Shown in pieces: positions 16,802 through 26,344 of a stretch of 64,000 nucleotides of DNA (position 1 is its first letter; every line of letters starts with the position of its first letter). The notes below the pieces were generated by a model, which saw nothing but the letters and a program-made list of their open reading frames with translations, made no database searches and was not told where the DNA came from. Origin of the DNA: Levilactobacillus wangkuiensis (GTDB lineage Bacteria > Bacillota > Bacilli > Lactobacillales > Lactobacillaceae); contig NZ_BOLM01000010.1 of NCBI RefSeq assembly GCF_016861605.1, positions 28,560 to 92,559 of the forward strand, written 5' to 3'. A program made the position numbers and the translations under genes.

Positions 16802-19438
16802 GTCTTGATCAGCCAACCAATCGGCCGCAGCCGTCATGGCATCTGGTAAGCCCGCTGGGTTCTTCCCACCGGCTTGGGCCAGGTTAGGCCGACCGCCGCC
16901 ACCACCGTTGATCTTTGGTGAAATGGCTTTGATCAAATCGCCAGCCTTGACCTGCTTTTGCTTGTCCGCGCTAACGGCCACAATCAGGTTCGCCTTACCA
17001 TTGACTTCCGCACCCAATACTAACACATCGGAAAGGGCTTGGTCACGCCAAGTGTCGGCTAAGGCCCGCAACTGGTCCATCTTGGAGACTTGAACGGTCC
17101 CGCTGATCAACTTGTAGTTACCAGCCGTGACCACGTTGTCAAAGACAGCACCGGCCTGTTGGCTAGCTAATTTGCCTTCTAAGGCCGCTTGCTTTTGTTC
17201 TAAGCTCTTGACTTGGGCTTGCAGGGCGTTAACCTTCTGAGCGACTTCAGTGACCTGAGTCACCTTCAAATCGCTCGCAACGGCATGCAAGATGTCATCG
17301 TGTTCATGCAAGTACTTGTAGGCAGCCGCAGAGGTCACCGCTTCGATCCGCCGAACACCGGCACCGACACCAGATTCCGAGGTAATCTTGAACAGGCCAA
17401 TTTCATTGGTATTCTTGACGTGGTTCCCCCCACAGAATTCGGTGACGAAATCGCCAGCACTGACAACCCGAACGACCTTACCGTACTTTTCGCTGAACAA
17501 GGCAATGGCGCCCATTTGCTTAGCAGATTCGATATCGGTTTCAACCGTCGTCACGGGTAATTCGGCGAAGATCTTTTCGTTCACAATGGCTTCGGCCTTG
17601 GCCAAATCGGCAGGATCAACCTGACCGAAGTGGGTGAAGTCAAACCGCAAGTAGTCGCCTTCAACCAGTGAGCCGGCTTGTTGGGTGTGTTCGCCAAAGA
17701 CCTCACGCAACGCCTTGTCTAACAAGTGGGTTGCGGTATGGTTCTTTTCGACCTTGCTATGGAAGATGGTGTCGACCTTGAGTTGGTAAGTTGCACCCTT
17801 CTTCAATGGCGCAACGACCGTCAGCGTGTGCAGGTTCTGGCCGTTAGGGGCGTGTTGGACGTCAGCAACGTGGGCAACCACGTGCCCGGCTTCGTCCAAG
17901 ATGTCCCCTTTGTCAGCGACCTGGCCACCCATTTCAGCGTAGAATGGCGTGGTGTCAAACATGGCTTCAACGGTGCCAGTTGTGGCTTCGTCAGCCAGTT
18001 GGTCATCAACCACGAGTTCGGTTAACTTGCTCGTCGTTTCGAGTTGGGTGTAACCCACGTATTGGCTAGGCGTCGTCACGTTGATCAAGAGATCATGTTG
18101 CAGGCCCATGGCCGTTTGCTTGCCACGTGCGTTACGAGCGCGATCTTTTTGCTTTTGCATTTCAGCCTTGAAGCCGTCAACGTCGACCGTGATGGCCTGG
18201 TCATCGGCATATTCTTCGGTCAGTTCAACCGGGAAGCCGTACGTGTCGTACAACTTGAAAGCGTCGGGACCGGCGATTTGGCTACCGCCCTGCTTCTTTA
18301 AGTCGGCAATCAAGCTGTTCAGCAGCGTTAATCCACCGTCCAGCGTTTCGCCAAAGCGGTCTTCTTCGGAACGCACGACCTTGGCAATGTAATCGGCCTG
18401 AGCCAAAACGTCTGGGTAGTAAGACTGCATGATGGTCCCAACGACGGGAACCAATTGGTCTAAGAAGGCCCCCTTGATGCCTAACTTTTGGCCATTCACA
18501 ACGGCCCGCCGGATCAAACGACGGATGACATAGCCACGGCCTTCGTTACCAGGCAACGCACCGTCACCGATGGCAAATGTGATGGCCCGCGCATGGTCCG
18601 CAATCACCTTGAAGGACACATCGTCTTCCTTGTTGGCACCATACTTCTTGCCATCGCTGAGTTCAGCGGTCTTTTCAATGATTGGCATGAACAAGTCAGT
18701 TTCAAAGTTTGTCCGGGCATTTTGGAAAATCGAAACGACTCGTTCGAGGCCCATCCCCGTATCAATGTTCTTCCGAGGCAATGGCTTGTAGCTGCCATCG
18801 GGTTCGTGGTTGAACTGGGAGAACACGATGTTCCAGACTTCCAGGTAACGTTCGTTTTCGCCACCAGGGTAGTTTTCAGGATCGTCATCGGCCAGATTGT
18901 TAAAGGCTTCACCACGGTCGTAGAAGATTTCGGAGTCAGGACCAGAAGGACCCTCACCAATATCCCAGAAGTTATCTTCAACGCCGATAATGTGGTCAGG
19001 GGCCACGCCAGCAGCCTCCCAATCAGCCTTGGCGTCGGTATCCTTCGGGTAAACGGTCATGTACAGTTTATCTGGATCCCAACCGAACCAGTCTGGGGAC
19101 GTTAAGAGTTCCCATGCCCAAGTGATGGCTTCCTTCTTAAAGTAATCACCAACGGAAAAGTTCCCGAGCATTTCAAATAACGTATGGTGCCGCGCAGTCT
19201 TCCCCACGTTTTCAATATCGTTCGTCCGAATACTCTTTTGTGAACTGGTCAAACGAGGATTCTCTGGCACAACTTGGCCGGAGAAGTATTTCTTCATCGT
19301 GGCAACCCCGGAATTGATCCACAGTAATGATGGATCATCCTTGGGAACCAGTGATGCACTAGGCTCAATGGTGTGGCCCTTCGACTTGAAAAAGTCGAGG
19401 TACATTTGCCGAATCTGACTACTAGTTAGCTCTTTCAT
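16799..19438 (-). CDS. alaS: Alanyl-tRNA synthetase
   Basis: Class II synthetase that charges tRNA-Ala. The 879-residue protein has the N-terminal aminoacylation domain (motif 1 region near MYLDFFKSKGH, HHTLFEMLGNFSVGDYF, GMGLERV), an editing domain with HTATHLLDKAL and the metal-binding CGGNHV, and a C-terminal oligomerisation/DHHA1 domain with a glycine-rich NGGGGGRPNLAQAGG. The length is normal. A T-box leader with its own consensus promoter precedes it. The ireB-ruvX-yrzB cluster follows downstream, as in other Firmicutes. Confidence 0.98.
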   Translation of the reverse strand: MKELTSSQIRQMYLDFFKSKGHTIEPSASLVPKDDPSLLWINSGVATMKKYFSGQVVPENPRLTSSQKSIRTNDIENVGKTARHHTLFEMLGNFSVGDYFKKEAITWAWELLTSPDWFGWDPDKLYMTVYPKDTDAKADWEAAGVAPDHIIGVEDNFWDIGEGPSGPDSEIFYDRGEAFNNLADDDPENYPGGENERYLEVWNIVFSQFNHEPDGSYKPLPRKNIDTGMGLERVVSIFQNARTNFETDLFMPIIEKTAELSDGKKYGANKEDDVSFKVIADHARAITFAIGDGALPGNEGRGYVIRRLIRRAVVNGQKLGIKGAFLDQLVPVVGTIMQSYYPDVLAQADYIAKVVRSEEDRFGETLDGGLTLLNSLIADLKKQGGSQIAGPDAFKLYDTYGFPVELTEEYADDQAITVDVDGFKAEMQKQKDRARNARGKQTAMGLQHDLLINVTTPSQYVGYTQLETTSKLTELVVDDQLADEATTGTVEAMFDTTPFYAEMGGQVADKGDILDEAGHVVAHVADVQHAPNGQNLHTLTVVAPLKKGATYQLKVDTIFHSKVEKNHTATHLLDKALREVFGEHTQQAGSLVEGDYLRFDFTHFGQVDPADLAKAEAIVNEKIFAELPVTTVETDIESAKQMGAIALFSEKYGKVVRVVSAGDFVTEFCGGNHVKNTNEIGLFKITSESGVGAGVRRIEAVTSAAAYKYLHEHDDILHAVASDLKVTQVTEVAQKVNALQAQVKSLEQKQAALEGKLASQQAGAVFDNVVTAGNYKLISGTVQVSKMDQLRALADTWRDQALSDVLVLGAEVNGKANLIVAVSADKQKQVKAGDLIKAISPKINGGGGGRPNLAQAGGKNPAGLPDAMTAAADWLADQD

Positions 19439-19444
19439 CTCTCA

Positions 19445-19672
19445 AATACCTCCAAAAATGTCAAAAACACCGTTGCCCGTAGAGACGCCGAAGCGCGGTA
19501 CCACTCTACTTGCAACGATGTTTTAATCGTTAACCTCTTAAACTCATAACGCTGAGTCGCGATGTTCCTGAGGGAGCGCCACTGAATCCATGAGTCGTTT
19601 TTCACAGCAACCAAAACGTTTCTGAAAGTCATGGGGTCAGGGTATGTCCTCGATAGTATATTTAAATGTCCA
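19445..19672 (-). ncRNA. T-box leader of alaS
   Basis: A tRNA-sensing riboswitch. The antiterminator bulge sequence GAGTGGTACCGCG is at 19494-19506 (minus strand). The competing terminator pairs CGTTGC..GTAGAG with CTCTAC..GCAACG (19471-19517), followed by a T-rich run. The distal loop TTGCTGTGAAA is recognisable. Aligned with the valS leader, the specifier position reads GCT (Ala) within GTGGCGCTCC. The specifier assignment was made by eye. Confidence 0.9.
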
Positions 19673-19678
19673 CTTGAA

Positions 19679-19707
19679 ATTATAGGTGTGGCGCACTTTC
19701 TTGTCAA
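19679..19707 (-). promoter_or_regulatory. alaS promoter
   Basis: Perfect sigma-A promoter: TTGACA (19702-19707), 17 bp spacer, TATAAT (19679-19684), immediately before the T-box leader. Confidence 0.93.
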
Positions 19708-19751
19708 CTAAACGTTCGGGAAAACTTTGGGTGATTGTCAGCAGTCTACAT

Positions 19752-19930
19752 CGCCTACCGGACCGCCAAAATGAACCGGAACGCGGTGGGCAGGACATCC
19801 AGAGCCACAGAACGGTCTCTGAACTCGCTTTGAACCGCCAAAGGCCGCGTTTCAAAGTCGCCATTTAGAGCCCGTGCCGTGCCCTAAATCCCACGGCTGA
19901 GTTCATTTTGGCCGTCCTCTCGGCTTAGAC
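19752..19930 (+). repeat. Structured repeat element, type I (copy 7)
   Basis: Begins CGCCTACCGGACCGCCAAAA; outer arms CAAAATGAAC / GTTCATTTTG. The stem CTTTGAA / TTCAAAG differs from the usual CTTTGAG / CTCAAAG yet still pairs. The H1 block CCAGAGCC / GGTCTCTG and the H3 block CATTTAG / CTAAATC are present. Its 5' end is 45 bp upstream of the alaS promoter. Confidence 0.85.
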
Positions 19931-20035
19931 TGGTTTGGGGCGTTCCCGTCTGAACTTACTCGCAGTGTGTTTAAACTTGTTGACGGGTTGTGCCGAATCC
20001 GGCTTCCCTTGATTGGCAGTATCTTTGCTGACGGG

Positions 20036-20342
20036 CTTGGCTTACTGCGTTAATCTTTCTCTCGCCAAACTATCCAGAAACTTGCGGCCTCTGAAACGTG
20101 TCACTGTCGGGCAACTGGTTCCGCTTAGAAAAATAAGACGCTCCTGTCCGGCATAGGCGTTTTACCGATTGCATTGGCTTACTGCGTTAAACCTGCTCTC
20201 GCCATTTTATCCGAAAACTTGCGGCCTCTGAAACGTGCTACACAGGGCAGGTCCCTGCGCTTAGCAAAAAGAGAGCTCCAAGCCGGCTCTGCCGACTTGA
20301 AACTCTCTTCTCGCTAATGCTCAGGACCTAACCGCCCTGTTC
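20036..20342. repeat. Tandem repeat, second family (type IV), two units
   Basis: Two direct copies with a 137 bp period (20036-20106 and 20173-20243) share CTTACTGCGTTAA, CTCTCGCCA and CTTGCGGCCTCTGAAACGTG. The second unit ends in a full structured element (20242-20340) with outer arms ACAGGGC / GCCCTGT, AAGAGAG / CTCTCTT and CAAG-GGC / GCC-CTTG stems, 9 bp from the cshB stop. The first unit's structured part is degenerate. Confidence 0.75.
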
Positions 20343-20348
20343 CGCACT

Positions 20349-21707
20349 CTATTGATACCGATCCGACTCGCGTTTCCGCCGCTTACGTTCATTTCTGGCG
20401 CTTTGGCGTTGGGCGATTCGGCGTTCTTGGTCTTTTCTACGGTGAATTTCTTGCTTGATTTGGTGCTTGTAACCCGGCTTGATTTTCTTCTTCTTTTTCA
20501 TAACGAAACCAATCAAACCTGGATCAAGCTTTTCGGTACTCTTGTTCCGTTGCGTCCGGCGGTTCCGGTCGTAGGAATCGATGATTTCGCCGTTGCTGAT
20601 TCGCTTAGGCTGGAACTTGATGCCCATGGCTTCAATCTCAGCGACCTTGGCTTCTTCATCTGGTGAGTACAACGTGATGGCCGTGCCGTGCATCCCCTGA
20701 CGACCCGTCCGGCCGACCCGGTGGACGAAGAAGTCTAGGTCTTCTGGAATGTCATCGTTGATCACGTGAGAGACCCCTTCAATATCAATTCCCCGGGCAG
20801 CCAAATCGGTCGCCACAACGAATTGGAATTGGAGGTTCTTGACTTCACGCATGACCCGCTTCCGTTCACGAGGCTTGATACCCCCATGAATCATCGCGAC
20901 CTTCATGCCCTGGGCCTGCAAGAAGTCGTGGATTTGTTCAACCCGCGTCTTGGTGTTGGCAAAAATCAGGACTAAGTAAGGTTCACCCATCGTAATCAAT
21001 TGGTAGATCAATTGGTTCCGGTTCTGACCTTTGGTTGAAATCAACCAGTTGTCGATCGTATCAGAAATAATCGTATCGGTTGGAATCTCTTCAACGACGG
21101 GATGGTTCATGTATTTCTTTAAGAAGGGATTCAATCGTTGTGGAATGGTGGCCGAGAAAACCATCATTTGCAAGTCTTTCGGCATCCGTCCAGCAATCCG
21201 GTCGACTTGGTCCAAGAACCCAAGGTCTAAGGTCATGTCGGCTTCATCCACGACAAATTGACGTGCGGTATGCACATCCAAGGCGTCTGATTGGATCAAG
21301 TCCATGACCCGACCGGGCGTCCCGATAACCAATTGGGGTTGGAAGTGCCGCAGTTTTTCAACTTGGCGCTTCTTGTCGGTCCCACCGACGTAGTTCCCAA
21401 TCCGAATTTCAAATGGGGATTCAGCAGCTAATTGTTCAGCGGCCGTGTGAATCTGGTAAGCCAGTTCCCGGCTAGGCGTGGTGATGACGGCCTGAACCTG
21501 GTTTTCTGACGTTAACTGGTTAAAAATGGGCAGTAAGAACGTATGCGTCTTCCCGCTCCCAGTCTGGGATTGGCCCACGACATCTTTGCCCGAAGCAATC
21601 ACGGGAATTAATTTTTCCTGGACCTTGGTCGGGGTCGTGAAACCAATCTTTTGCAAGGCCGTCATTAAGTACGGCTGCAAGTTGAATTGTTTAAAATCTG
21701 CGGTCAT
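20349..21707 (-). CDS. cshB: DEAD-box RNA helicase, CshB type
   Basis: ATP-dependent RNA helicase, probably for ribosome assembly or cold adaptation. The 452-residue protein has motif I SQTGSGKTH, PSRELAYQ (Ia), TPGRVMD (Ib), VDEADM (II), SATIPQ (III) and HRVGRTGRQG (VI). The tail is strongly basic (KKKKKIKPGYKHQIKQEI and more Arg/Lys), as in CshB. Its ATG overlaps the nrnA stop by four bases, so the two genes are co-translated. The RBS AAAGGAG lies inside the nrnA end. Confidence 0.93.
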   Translation of the reverse strand: MTADFKQFNLQPYLMTALQKIGFTTPTKVQEKLIPVIASGKDVVGQSQTGSGKTHTFLLPIFNQLTSENQVQAVITTPSRELAYQIHTAAEQLAAESPFEIRIGNYVGGTDKKRQVEKLRHFQPQLVIGTPGRVMDLIQSDALDVHTARQFVVDEADMTLDLGFLDQVDRIAGRMPKDLQMMVFSATIPQRLNPFLKKYMNHPVVEEIPTDTIISDTIDNWLISTKGQNRNQLIYQLITMGEPYLVLIFANTKTRVEQIHDFLQAQGMKVAMIHGGIKPRERKRVMREVKNLQFQFVVATDLAARGIDIEGVSHVINDDIPEDLDFFVHRVGRTGRQGMHGTAITLYSPDEEAKVAEIEAMGIKFQPKRISNGEIIDSYDRNRRTQRNKSTEKLDPGLIGFVMKKKKKIKPGYKHQIKQEIHRRKDQERRIAQRQSARNERKRRKRESDRYQ

Positions 21708-22669
21708 TCATTTTCTCCTTTAGTGTTAGCCACTAACTCATCGAGCTCGTGAATAACTTGGTCAATTTCTGCCTGATCGTGGGCTGTGGCGCCACTGGCC
21801 AAGGCGTGACCGCCCCCACCGTGGTTCTTAGCCAATTCGTTGATGGAAGGTCCCTTTGAACGCAACCGAATGCGGAAGGTCTTGTCCTTGGCTTCAACGA
21901 AGATGGCCCAAGCCACAACGGAGGTGATCTTACCGGGCAATGGCACGACGGCGGACGTGGAGTCACTGGCAGCGAGGCCAAAGGATTCCACGATTTCGTC
22001 GGTCAGCTTCAAATAAGCCGCCCCACTAGGCAAAATTTCTAAGTTCTGGTAAACGTAAGCGGACAACCGCGCCATTTCTGGGGAAATTTCATCCTCAGCC
22101 TGGTTGACGTCCGTCATTGAGAAGTTGTAAGTCAGTAACTTACTGGCAACGGCAAACGTGTTGGCTGACGTGGCCGGGTACATGAACCGCCCGGTGTCGC
22201 CAATGATGCCGGCATAAAGTAGTCGTGCCGCATCGTCAGACATGGTGAGTGCCGTGGCATTCTTGGCGTACCAATCATAAATAATCTCGGACGTGCTGGA
22301 CGCTTGGTCCAACACCCATTGAATGTCGCCAAAGGCATCATCATTGGGATGATGGTCGATCTTGATGACTGCGGCCCCCGTGGACCACCGTTCATCGTCG
22401 ACTCGGGGTTGGTTAGCGGTGTCCACAACAATCACTAACGCACCCTGATAAACGCCATCTTCCACGTCTTGGTCGGCTTGACCCATCCAGTCGAAGCCGG
22501 GGTAATGCTTACCCACAGCCAGAATCTTCTTTTCTGGGAAGCTCGCTTGTAAAATGTCCCGCAAAGCCAGTTGAGCCCCGATACAATCGGGATCAGGCCG
22601 CTGGTGACGGTGAATAATAATTGTCTGATACTTTTTGATTTCTTCTAAAATGGCAGCTTCAATAGCCAT
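21704..22669 (-). CDS. nrnA: Bifunctional oligoribonuclease and PAP phosphatase NrnA
   Basis: DHH/DHHA1 phosphoesterase that degrades short RNA (nanoRNA) and 3'-phosphoadenosine 5'-phosphate, or cyclic dinucleotide products, depending on the member. The 321-residue protein has IIIHRHQRPDPDCIGAQ, VVDTAN, KIDHHPNDD (the DHH motif), GIIGDTGRFMYP and the C-terminal GGGGHALASGA substrate loop. It is linked to a DEAD-box helicase gene (cshB), which fits RNA turnover. A repeat element lies 117 bp upstream. Confidence 0.93.
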   Translation of the reverse strand: MAIEAAILEEIKKYQTIIIHRHQRPDPDCIGAQLALRDILQASFPEKKILAVGKHYPGFDWMGQADQDVEDGVYQGALVIVVDTANQPRVDDERWSTGAAVIKIDHHPNDDAFGDIQWVLDQASSTSEIIYDWYAKNATALTMSDDAARLLYAGIIGDTGRFMYPATSANTFAVASKLLTYNFSMTDVNQAEDEISPEMARLSAYVYQNLEILPSGAAYLKLTDEIVESFGLAASDSTSAVVPLPGKITSVVAWAIFVEAKDKTFRIRLRSKGPSINELAKNHGGGGHALASGATAHDQAEIDQVIHELDELVANTKGENE

Positions 22670-22785
22670 AGGTTCACCCGTTTTCTATCCGATTTTTTCG
22701 ACCAAGACGCGTCGATACCGCGTTTCAGTATACAAGTTTTAGCGCGCAATTTCAATAAAACTCGGTCCAAGCTGGGTTAAGCCAT

Positions 22786-22965
22786 CGCCTCCGGGGTGGG
22801 AAAAACTGGACCGGAACGCGGTGGGCAGGACGTCCAGAGCCAAAGAGCGGTCTCTGAACTCGCTTTGAACCTCTGAGAAACGAGTTTCAAAGTCGCCATT
22901 TCTTAAGGGTTCCCCTTAAGAAATCCCACGGCTGAGTCCATTTTTCCCACCCCTGCGGCTGATAT
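22786..22965 (+). repeat. Structured repeat element, type I (copy 8)
   Basis: Begins CGCCTCCGGGGTGGG. Outer arms GTGGGAAAAA / TTTTTCCCAC and TGGAC / GTCCA. H1 CAGAGCC / GGTCTCTG, H2 CTTTGAA / TTCAAAG, H3 ATTTCTTAAGGG / CCCTTAAGAAAT (perfect). End CCCTGCGGCTGATATTGG. Located 117 bp upstream of nrnA. Confidence 0.88.
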
Positions 22966-23082
22966 TGGTTGAACCCATGCCACCGTATTTTATTGACCTT
23001 GTTGCTAATCGCCATTAATCATTGTTCTTGTAAGTTAGATTTAATTCCTAACTACCGATAACTTGACCTCACCCAACATTTT

Positions 23083-24189
23083 CTAATCATCGCCACCAAA
23101 CAGTGGTAACTTGACGTTTTCAAAAGTTTGCGCGGCTAGTCCAGTTAACGTGATGCCCAGCAAGCGGACCTGCTCGTCATCCCCGGCCACGCTGTGGTAG
23201 AGATCCAGAGCTAAGTCGTAATAGACGCTGGCATCGTTGGCAATGAAGTCCGTTTGGGTCACGCGCTTCGTGATGGTGTTGAACTCGCTGTCCCGTAGCT
23301 TGAGAACTAGCGTCTTGCCGTGCCGTTGCTTTTGCTTGACCGTTGCCGCGACCATTTCTGCCAGCCGTTGTAGTTGCGTTTCCACCTCGCCGACCGACGA
23401 CAACGGTGGCCCGTACGTGCGCTCCTTGCCAATCGACTTGCGCTCACGCAAATACTCGACCGGCCGCTCATCAATGCCGCGTACCCGTTGATACAAAATG
23501 TAACCGAACTTGCCGAAGTCATGAATCAATTCCAACTGGGATTTTTGATACAGATCCGCCCCGGTTTGAATGCCTAGCTCATGCATCTTGGGCACGGTCT
23601 TCTTGCCCACGCCCCGGTAGCGCTCAATCGGCAACGCCATCAAGAAGTCGTGCGCGTCCTCCGGCAGAATCACGCTCACCCCAACTGGCTTACGGAAGTC
23701 CGAGGCCTCCTTGGCTAGAAACTTACTATAGGAAATGCCGGTCGAACAGGTCAAATGGGTCTTATCAAAAATTTCCACCTGAATCTCGTGGGCCACCTGA
23801 ACCGCCGAACGGATATGTTTCTTATTCTCCGTGATATCCAAATAGGCTTCATCAAAAGCCACGGTCTCAATCTTATCCGTGTACTCATGAAAAATTTCGT
23901 GAATCTGATCGGAAATTTCGCGGTAATGGGGAAAGTCTGGCGTCTTAAAGGTGGCATGTGGGGCCAGCTTAAACGCCTCGTTGGCATTCATGGCGGAATG
24001 CACGCCTAGCTGCCGCGCCACGTAATTGGCCGTGGTCACGACGCCGCGGCCGCCAGTCGTTCGGGGATCTCTGGCAATGATCAACGCGTGGCCCTTGAAC
24101 TCGGGGTGGTCCCGTTCCTCAATCGACGCGTAAAACGCATCCATGTCGACGTGAATGATTTTTCTTTGCGTGTATTTTTCCGGGACCAC
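23083..24189 (-). CDS. dinB: DNA polymerase IV (Y family)
   Basis: Error-prone translesion polymerase. The 368-residue protein has the palm catalytic acidic residues in [15 protein letters not shown] and [11 protein letters not shown], the steric gate region, fingers, helix-hairpin-helix thumb ([14 protein letters not shown]) and a little-finger domain in the C-terminal third. The GTG start is chosen because AAAGGAGGGG is just upstream; the ATG-initiated longer frame runs into the repeat at 24238. A LexA-type box between the -35 and -10 of its promoter (24563-24591) points to SOS control. The leader of about 370 nt contains a whole repeat element in antisense orientation. Confidence 0.95.
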   Translation of the reverse strand: MVPEKYTQRKIIHVDMDAFYASIEERDHPEFKGHALIIARDPRTTGGRGVVTTANYVARQLGVHSAMNANEAFKLAPHATFKTPDFPHYREISDQIHEIFHEYTDKIETVAFDEAYLDITENKKHIRSAVQVAHEIQVEIFDKTHLTCSTGISYSKFLAKEASDFRKPVGVSVILPEDAHDFLMALPIERYRGVGKKTVPKMHELGIQTGADLYQKSQLELIHDFGKFGYILYQRVRGIDERPVEYLRERKSIGKERTYGPPLSSVGEVETQLQRLAEMVAATVKQKQRHGKTLVLKLRDSEFNTITKRVTQTDFIANDASVYYDLALDLYHSVAGDDEQVRLLGITLTGLAAQTFENVKLPLFGGDD

Positions 24190-24237
24190 GGCCTTCCCCT
24201 CCTTTCCACGATTTTCCGGTTGTGCAGTCGTTGTCAG

Positions 24238-24421
24238 CGCCTCCGGGATGGTGAAAACTGCGCCGGGACGCGGTGGGCGACCGCCCGGAGCCAAAGTACG
24301 GTCTCCAGGCTTACTTTGAGCCGAAGCCCCGTCTCAAAGATATCAGTTACCTAAGCGGCCAACCCACCCGCTAAGGTAACTCCCACGGCTGAGCGCATTT
24401 TCACCATCCCTGCGGCTGACA
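24238..24421 (+). repeat. Structured repeat element, type I (copy 9)
   Basis: Begins CGCCTCCGGGATGGTG. Outer arms GGTGAAAACTGCGC / GCGCATTTTCACC. H2 CTTTGAG / CTCAAAG. H3 GTTACCTAAGCGG / CCGCTAAGGTAAC with one A-A mismatch also present in copies at 34069 and 53248. It lies between the dinB promoter and its start codon, 48 bp before the GTG. Confidence 0.88.
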
Positions 24422-24562
24422 CTGACTTAACCAATAGCATTTGCGCCATTAACAACACGCTGAACAAACATGGTGTGCCAACACGTTAACTGAATTGACT
24501 GTCGATCTACCAACTTCAACGACGTTTGCCAACCACATGTTTTACCGTTTATTAGTATATAA

Positions 24563-24591
24563 ATTATACCCAAACAAACGTTTGTCTTCAA
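24563..24591 (-). promoter_or_regulatory. dinB promoter with LexA (SOS) box
   Basis: TTGAAG (24586-24591), 17 bp spacer, TATAAT (24563-24568) on the minus strand. The spacer is filled by CAAACAAACGTTTG (24571-24584), which contains AAC-RNRY-GTT as in the Gram-positive LexA/DinR consensus. A repressor bound there would block RNA polymerase. Confidence 0.8.
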
Positions 24592-24658
24592 TCAAAAGCC
24601 GTTATCTTTTTCCCGTAATTCTTCGGCTTTTACTCACCGTTAACCAAAATTTAGCCGA

Positions 24659-24685
24659 AAAAAAACGGCCTCTAGGAGACCGAAC
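24659..24685 (-). terminator. yajC terminator
   Basis: CGGTCTC CTA GAGGCCG hairpin followed by eight T on the minus strand. Confidence 0.88.
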
Positions 24686-24696
24686 TTTTTGATGTC

Positions 24697-25146
24697 TTAT
24701 TTAGCTGAGTCATCGTCAGTTTTTTCAACAGTTTCGTCACTTGCAGCGGCGTCACTTGCTGGTTCTTCAGTGGCATCTTCAGCGGGTTGATCCGCGCTGG
24801 CTGCTTCACTGGTTGCGTCGTTAGCGGCTGGGGCCGTAACGGCTTGTGGTGCTTGAGACGTTACTTGGGCAATGGCACGCAGGTCAAAGACCAAGTAGAT
24901 CCCGTCGCAATCCAAGGTAACCGTTTGGTCAGCTTGGTTGATTTCGTCGATCACACCGTGTAACCGGCCAATCGTGATGACGTGGTCGCCCTTTTTAAGT
25001 TCGCTCATCATGTCACGATGCTTCTTTTGTTGCTTTTGTTGTGGACGTAACATTAAGAAGTACATCAACCCCAAGAAGACAACTAAGATAATCAACGTTG
25101 AATAACCACCGGCGGCGCCAGCAGCGATATTTAAATTATCAAACAC
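24697..25146 (-). CDS. yajC: Preprotein translocase subunit YajC, with long acidic tail
   Basis: Accessory Sec translocon protein with a single N-terminal membrane helix (about 16-35, followed by RPQQKQQKKHRDMM) and a small cytosolic domain (LKKGDHVITIGRLHGVIDEI). At 149 residues it is longer than the usual ~90-115. The extra part is a low-complexity Ala/Asp/Glu/Thr tail from about residue 100. The RBS AAAGGGG is good. In many relatives tgt and queA lie between ruvB and yajC; here the gap is only 154 bp and holds neither. Confidence 0.92.
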   Translation of the reverse strand: MFDNLNIAAGAAGGYSTLIILVVFLGLMYFLMLRPQQKQQKKHRDMMSELKKGDHVITIGRLHGVIDEINQADQTVTLDCDGIYLVFDLRAIAQVTSQAPQAVTAPAANDATSEAASADQPAEDATEEPASDAAASDETVEKTDDDSAK

Positions 25147-25300
25147 ATTTGTTCACCCCTTTATATTCTATCTATTGGACAACTTTACCAGAATACGGGG
25201 AATCCGTCCAATTATTTCTAGAAATTCTTTAGACGTTCGGTATTGCCGCTTCCTTTCAGAAACGGCTTGTCACCGCGGACTGGCGCTATCAGTCAGTCGC

Positions 25301-26323
25301 TTAACCATTTTCCGGTTGTGGAAATTGCCGGCCGAGGTGTTCATACCCCGCTGGTGTGACGACCCGGCCCCGTGCCGTGCGCTTTAAATACCCGCGCTGC
25401 AGGAGATAGGGCTCGTACATGGCCGCGACAGTTTCCGTTTCCTCACCAACGTTGGCCGCCAGGGTATTCAACCCGACTGGCCCACCGTTGTAGTAATCGA
25501 TCATGGTCTCCAACAACTTAATGTCGGTGGCGTCTAGCCCGGCCGAATCCACGCGCAATAATTTCAGCGCGTGGTTCACAATGGCCAGGTCAATCTCGGT
25601 ATGATCAGGCGACACTTCCGCAAAGTCTCGAATCCGTTTCAACAAGCGGTTCGCGATTCGGGGCGTGCCCCGCGAGCGTAACGCAATCTCGTGGGCGCCC
25701 TCAGTTGCGATGCGCGTGTTAAAAATGTCGGCTGACCGCGTCACAATTTCTTGGAGATCTTGCGTTTGGTAGTAGGCCATGTGCTCCACGATACCAAACC
25801 GGTCCCGCAACGGTGCGGATAACAAGCCGGCCCGGGTCGTGGCCCCAATCAACGTGAACGGTGGCAACGGAAAGTGCACCGGATGGGCGGTTGGCCCCTG
25901 TCCGACCACGATATCGATGTAGAAATCTTCCATCGCGGAGTAGAGCATTTCCTCAACAATTTTCGGTAGCCGGTGAATTTCATCAATGAAGAGAATATCC
26001 CCCGGTTGCAGTTCGTTGAGCAAGGCTACCAGGTCGCCCGGCTTTTCAATCGCTGGACCACTAGTCGTGCGGATGTGCACACCCATTTCGTTGGCAATCA
26101 CCATCGCCAAGGTCGTCTTCCCTAAACCAGGTGGCCCGTACAGCAGCACGTGGTCCAAGGATTCCTCCCGTTGCTTAGCCGCCTGAATATAGACGGACAA
26201 TTCGTGTTTGATGGGATCCTGACCGATATACTGGGCCAGGGTTTGTGGTCGCAATGATTTTTCAATCGAATCTTCGTTGTCATCCGCTGGTTCCGGTGAA
26301 ACGACACGTTCATCATCAGTCAT
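25301..26323 (-). CDS. ruvB: Holliday junction branch migration ATPase RuvB
   Basis: Hexameric AAA+ motor that drives branch migration with RuvA. The 340-residue protein has Walker [12 protein letters not shown], Walker B FIDEIHRL, sensor 1 IGATTRAG, sensor 2 [12 protein letters not shown] and a C-terminal winged helix ([20 protein letters not shown]). The RBS AAAGGAGG is ideal. It starts 21 bp after ruvA in a ruvAB operon whose promoter region carries a LexA-type box. Confidence 0.97.
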   Translation of the reverse strand: MTDDERVVSPEPADDNEDSIEKSLRPQTLAQYIGQDPIKHELSVYIQAAKQREESLDHVLLYGPPGLGKTTLAMVIANEMGVHIRTTSGPAIEKPGDLVALLNELQPGDILFIDEIHRLPKIVEEMLYSAMEDFYIDIVVGQGPTAHPVHFPLPPFTLIGATTRAGLLSAPLRDRFGIVEHMAYYQTQDLQEIVTRSADIFNTRIATEGAHEIALRSRGTPRIANRLLKRIRDFAEVSPDHTEIDLAIVNHALKLLRVDSAGLDATDIKLLETMIDYYNGGPVGLNTLAANVGEETETVAAMYEPYLLQRGYLKRTARGRVVTPAGYEHLGRQFPQPENG

Positions 26324-26344
26324 GGGTCAGCCTCCTTTCAAAAA

